Origin: Sinonovacula constricta
Taxonomy: Eukaryota; Mollusca; Bivalvia; Cardiida; Solecurtidae
Assembly: GCA_007844125.1 (NCBI GenBank)
Contig: CM017563.1
Location: forward strand, 30,060,328-30,124,327
Reading direction: 5' to 3'
DNA length: 64,000 bases
Shown: positions 62,101-64,000 of the stretch, piece after piece
Layout: every line of letters begins with the position of its first letter
Position numbering within the stretch: the first letter of the stretch is position 1
The notes under the pieces: generated by a model
What the model was told of the DNA's origin: nothing
The model's database searches: none
The model's input: the letters and a program-made list of their open reading frames with translations, nothing else
Translations under genes and position numbers: made by a program

Positions 62101-64000
62101 TTATTAAATTCCTAAATAGCTAGATGTATGGAATACTATGATTTTGTGTAAATGTTCCTTTACTTTTGTTCCCCACTTACATTTGTCAGCACACACTGTA
62201 GACTATGTTTCTATTCAATAAGTATGGCCAAAGTCTCTATTGGTCTTTGGTAAAGCATTATGGCATGTTTCTTTCTTTTTTCTGTTAGTATTTTTACCAA
62301 TGATTTCTAATACTCATTTAGTCCGCTCACTTGTCAGCATTTAAAAGGGAGTTAAGTGAGGTTAGAAAGCTTTGCTGAAAACCATAACCTAATTTCATGT
62401 ACTATTATGTTTGCAGGTGTGCCTCAGTTTCAACCCCCCCAGCACGCTGATAGCCACTGGCAGTATGGACACGACAGCCAAGCTGTGGGACATACAAACA
62501 GGACAGGAGGTCGCCTCTCTCAACGTGAGTCTTGGGACATTTCTAGACATTTTATTCACAGTTTTAAAGTAATTTGGTCATGTTTGCATTATTTAACTGT
62601 TTTAATTAAAATGCCAGACTTTTATGAACCAAATTGAATTATGGACTCATTTCTGATGATTAGGTTGTGTGTGAACGTGCTGTCCTTCAAAACAATATGT
62701 TGTCTTAAGTTTGGGAGAATCAAAAGCATTGCAAAGGTTTTAAACAAAAGATGGTTTCCTCATCAGTGAAGATCCCTTATCTTGGCAGCCATAGATGGCA
62801 ACTTCAAGGGATTTACAGATGAATTGTATAGAAGCATAAATTTAATTTTCTTGTAATTTCTTCGTTTGTGAATTAAAAGCTATACACCATTGGAAAGCTC
62901 TTGAAATTCATATTTTTAGAATACAATATTTTTTAAAATTGAAAAATGCACAAAGAATAATATACAGAAATAAATAAAAGTATTGGCTTATCCTTAAACA
63001 AAGTGAACAGTGTATCTTTTTTGGTTGCATTTTTATACCTTTTAAACTATCAAAATATAGTTTTGATATTTAAAATACTTTATAAAGGCTGTTATATTTG
63101 ATATAAAATTCAGTAAAATAGACTGAAAAATAAAAACACAGTGGTGAGTTTAATACAACACATATTTCCAGATTTTGGCCTGCATTAGCTTCTGCCTTCA
63201 AAGATGGCTGCCTTAAACTGTCTTATCAGTGCCTATGACATCACATGGAAACTATCTATACTACATGTATAATCTCATGAGAAATGTATAATATTCACTA
63301 CAAACTTGACACAAACATTTCCAACTGTGTTTTTTCTCCTTTTAAAAGTTATTTAAAAAAAGAAATCGCATTAAGACCATGGATATTATATATTTTTGTT
63401 CCAGAATAATTTGAACAATTCCTCAAAATCTTTGTTGAGATATGTCACAAATGTAGGCCACATTCCCAAGTCTGTGAAATTCTGTGAAAAAATCCCAAGT
63501 TACAATGAAAACAGTATAATAAACAATATATAAATACAAGCTTAAATGTTGCATTGATAATGTAGTTTAGTGTAGTATTATGATGTAACTTGCATGAAGC
63601 TACAGTGAAGGCAGCAAAATATCCAATTAATAACTGTTAGTGCGATGTCAGAGCCTGTTCGATAACTCAGATCATACAGTTGCACCAACCTTTTCCTTAT
63701 GTGTGCAACTAAGTTTACTTCCAACTGAGCATATGGGAATATACTTTTATGTGTATATGTCAGTCATAAACAGAACATGGATAAGTAAATTTCTCTAGAT
63801 ATCTTAATAGACCGGACCTGGAAGTGCATACGGTAGAGCGTTGGCTCCAGGTGCAGGAGGCACCAGGTTCGAAAAATTGTTAAAAATGGTAGTGGTATAG
63901 CTCCCTTGCTAATACTCAAGCAAATATAAGGGTTGTTCCATGACTGGTTGGCCCGGTGTCAGGATAATGTGACTGGGTGTGGTATCATGCCAGGTGTCCA
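53061..64000 (+). CDS. DAW1: DAW1 / ODA16 (dynein assembly factor with WD repeats 1), 5' part, 8 exons
   Basis: Cytoplasmic adaptor that hands outer-arm dynein to intraflagellar transport for ciliary assembly (known for ODA16/DAW1). Seen: join(53061..53100, 55274..55346, 56015..56106, 58069..58121, 59063..59121, 60320..60442, 61490..61589, 62417..62524), 648 nt, 216 codons, all introns GT-AG and in phase. The N-terminus [14 protein letters not shown] and [38 protein letters not shown] and [20 protein letters not shown] match the vertebrate protein closely. Three WD repeats are present at about residues 90-129, 132-171 and 174-213, each with a GS-D-T-KVW/KLW end. Human DAW1 has 415 residues, so roughly half is here; the rest lies past 64000. 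An in-frame TAA sits at 53052-53054, fixing the start. No frameshift or missing key residue is seen. It diverges from the zinc-finger gene, with the 40-bp satellite between. Confidence 0.93.
54735..54975 (+). repeat. Degenerate minisatellite in DAW1 intron 1
   Basis: Loose repeats of TTTGTCTTGGTTGGAAAG, CCAGGTAGGAATAGTGACAG and GTAGGAAAGGTGATGGGAGG, about 30 bp apart. Copies are too diverged for an exact period. Confidence 0.55.
55274..55346 (+). CDS. DAW1: DAW1 exon 2
   Basis: 73 nt, CTTTTCAG|GA ... CCAGA|GTAAGT. Codes [20 protein letters not shown] then DLKP(E), matching the LEY...TKSIDLLDL segment of the family. Confidence 0.9.
55580..55860 (+). mobile_element. SINE-D old copy in DAW1 intron 2
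   Basis: GTGTTGGCTGTACGAGAGTC and TTGTTCAAAACTAGGTCGTG are a decayed head; ACTGGGTATGGTATCCTGCC AGGTGTTCATG is the body. The 3' tail is eroded. It lies about 150 nt before exon 3. Confidence 0.6.
56015..56106 (+). CDS. DAW1: DAW1 exon 3
   Basis: 92 nt, TTTCAG|AACTG ... GGCA|GTATCC. Codes [20 protein letters not shown] then [10 protein letters not shown]. The donor GTATCC is weaker than the others but is fixed by phase with exon 4. Confidence 0.88.
56127..56310 (+). repeat. (ATC)n-rich microsatellite
   Basis: ATCATCATCATC runs around 56141-56226, continuing impurely to about 56290. It begins about 20 nt after the exon 3 donor of DAW1. Confidence 0.8.
56328..56648 (+). mobile_element. SINE-D full-length copy in DAW1 intron 3
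   Basis: Head GGACCTGGTAGCCCAATCGG then TAGAGCATCGGCTCCAGG, box B GGGTTCGATCCCGGG, body through TATAAGGGTAGTTTTATGGC, tail CTGTTGGTGGGACAATAAAG. Imperfect direct repeat CATCT(A/G)CAGT at 56318 and 56649. Confidence 0.88.
57110..57360 (+). mobile_element. Possible MITE-E relic
   Basis: ACATGTAATAATATCTCATC, TTTTGAGCACTGTCTATATT and ATGTTCATTCTTTGG resemble the left halves of MITE-E copies 3 and 4. No terminal repeats found. Confidence 0.35.
58069..58121 (+). CDS. DAW1: DAW1 exon 4
   Basis: 53 nt, ACCCAG|GACTT ... TTCAAG|GTGAGC. Codes (R)[22 protein letters not shown] and FYLFK are family-conserved. Confidence 0.9.
58403..58712 (+). mobile_element. SINE-D full-length copy in DAW1 intron 4
   Basis: Head GACCTGGTAGCGCAGTCGGT then GGAGCGTCGGCTCCAGGTAC, box B GGTTTGATCCCGGGCC, tail GGGACGATAAACCAAATAAA. 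The cleanest copy in the window. No convincing direct repeat seen. Confidence 0.88.
59063..59121 (+). CDS. DAW1: DAW1 exon 5
   Basis: 59 nt, TTTGCAG|GTTC ... CAAG|GTAAGT. Codes [19 protein letters not shown], the entry into WD repeat 1. Confidence 0.92.
59757..59882 (+). mobile_element. SINE-B 3' fragment in DAW1 intron 5
   Basis: CTGTGGTGCACCAGTGATTC, TAAGTCTGGGAGTCTTCCTC, CACCAATAATTAGCTGGACG and GTATGACTATAACTGTGT. 5' truncated at the same place as the fragment at 4258. Confidence 0.6.
59942..60050 (+). repeat. Dispersed GCAGATCCTGATCAG element, ~100-bp copy
   Basis: GTGCAGATCCTGATCAG, GAGAGCTGGCAGG, TTGCCTTAGATTTATCATTT and CTTAGCCGGCTAA align with 11219-11315 (GTGCAGATCATGAATGG ... TTGCCTTAGTGTTATCATCT). 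Confidence 0.55.
60320..60442 (+). CDS. DAW1: DAW1 exon 6
   Basis: 123 nt, GTTTCAG|TTTT ... TATGG|GTAGGT. Codes [20 protein letters not shown] through [14 protein letters not shown]; ends WD repeat 1 and begins repeat 2. Confidence 0.95.
60490..60720 (-). mobile_element. SINE-B diverged copy in DAW1 intron 6
   Basis: Minus strand: GTTCAGCGGTCTGCC region, GTAAGTTTGAGACC (box-B-like) and GTGCACTGGTGGTTCTATCC. Begins about 50 nt after the exon 6 donor. Confidence 0.45.
60796..61030 (+). mobile_element. MITE-E copy 5 in DAW1 intron 6
   Basis: AGGTGGTATCTAATAATTTG at left and CAAACTGTCGGATACCACCT at right form the terminal inverted repeat; AATAAACAGCATTTTGCAG is shared with copy 4. TTAA is not kept at either flank. 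Confidence 0.65.
61490..61589 (+). CDS. DAW1: DAW1 exon 7
   Basis: 100 nt, ATTTCAG|TGAT ... GAAATA|GTAAGT. Codes [20 protein letters not shown] then [13 protein letters not shown], the rest of WD repeat 2. Confidence 0.95.
61606..61725 (+). repeat. Dispersed repeat K, copy 2
   Basis: TTGTTCAACCCACGCAGCAA, ATAATAATACAAAC and GGCAAATGTGGAAATTATAA match 9485-9600. Starts about 17 nt after the exon 7 donor. Confidence 0.55.
62417..62524 (+). CDS. DAW1: DAW1 exon 8 (last in window)
   Basis: 108 nt, GTTTGCAG|GTGT ... CTCAAC|GTGAGT. Codes [20 protein letters not shown] then [18 protein letters not shown] repeat 3. Phase 0. No further DAW1 exon is visible to 64000. Confidence 0.95.
62525..63810 (+). 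other. DAW1 intron 8, first part
   Basis: AT-rich; no exon or named element seen except a short SINE-D body scrap near 63600 (AGCTACAGTGAAGGCAGC). Confidence 0.5.
63811..64000 (+). mobile_element. SINE-D copy cut by the window end
   Basis: Head CCGGACCTGGAAGTGCATAC then GGTAGAGCGTTGGCTCCAGG. About 15 bp after box B are deleted (CAGGTTCGAAAAATTG). Body through GGTATCATGCCAGGTGTCCA; the tail is outside the window. Confidence 0.8.

Noticed and set aside
62760..62830. Possible ninth DAW1 exon after CTTGGCAG
   Set aside because: The translation (following GGCAG) has no WD-repeat similarity and does not continue the expected GHSAEI-type sequence.

Overview
This is nuclear DNA from an animal, most likely a bivalve mollusc. 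It is AT-rich, its genes have large GT-AG introns, and it is dense in short interspersed repeats. The bivalve call rests on dispersed elements that I recognise from clam and oyster genomes from memory (for example the copy near 37.3-37.5 kb ending in GGTGAGCTAAAAAA, and the GATCAGGATCTGCAC elements), and on the mollusc-like zinc-finger protein. I cannot name the species.

Three spliced protein-coding genes can be reconstructed with matching intron phases. (1) Plus strand, 33-12717: a complete three-exon gene for a 318-residue protein built from about seven copies of a short N-G-T/S-M...M..YG module; I do not know its function. (2) Minus strand, 34586-30232: a complete four-exon gene for a two-finger C2H2 zinc-finger protein of 665 residues, or 644 without a 63-nt in-frame exon. 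(3) Plus strand, 53061 to beyond the window end: the first eight coding exons (216 codons) of DAW1 (ODA16/WDR69), a cytoplasmic WD-repeat factor for delivery of outer-arm dynein to cilia.

Genes 1 and 2 converge on a T-rich/A-rich gene-poor interval (12.7-30.2 kb) that contains a 3-kb array of a 56-bp satellite. Genes 2 and 3 diverge, and the interval between them holds a 6.2-kb array of a 40/41-bp satellite with a near-identical 2,099-bp higher-order duplication. A 27-bp minisatellite lies in intron 1 of gene 1.

Most of the rest is mobile-element debris. It includes about ten copies of a ~300-bp tRNA-derived SINE (called SINE-D here) whose 3' tail resembles that of a truncated LINE at 38.05-38.58 kb; two copies of a second tRNA-SINE with clean target-site duplications (SINE-C); an older SINE family (SINE-B); a TTAA-flanked MITE family; and one TA-flanked pogo/Tigger-like MITE. 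The genes show no operon-like relationship. No prokaryotic, CRISPR, viral or toxin feature was found. The long open frames inside the satellites follow from repeat periodicity and are not called as genes.
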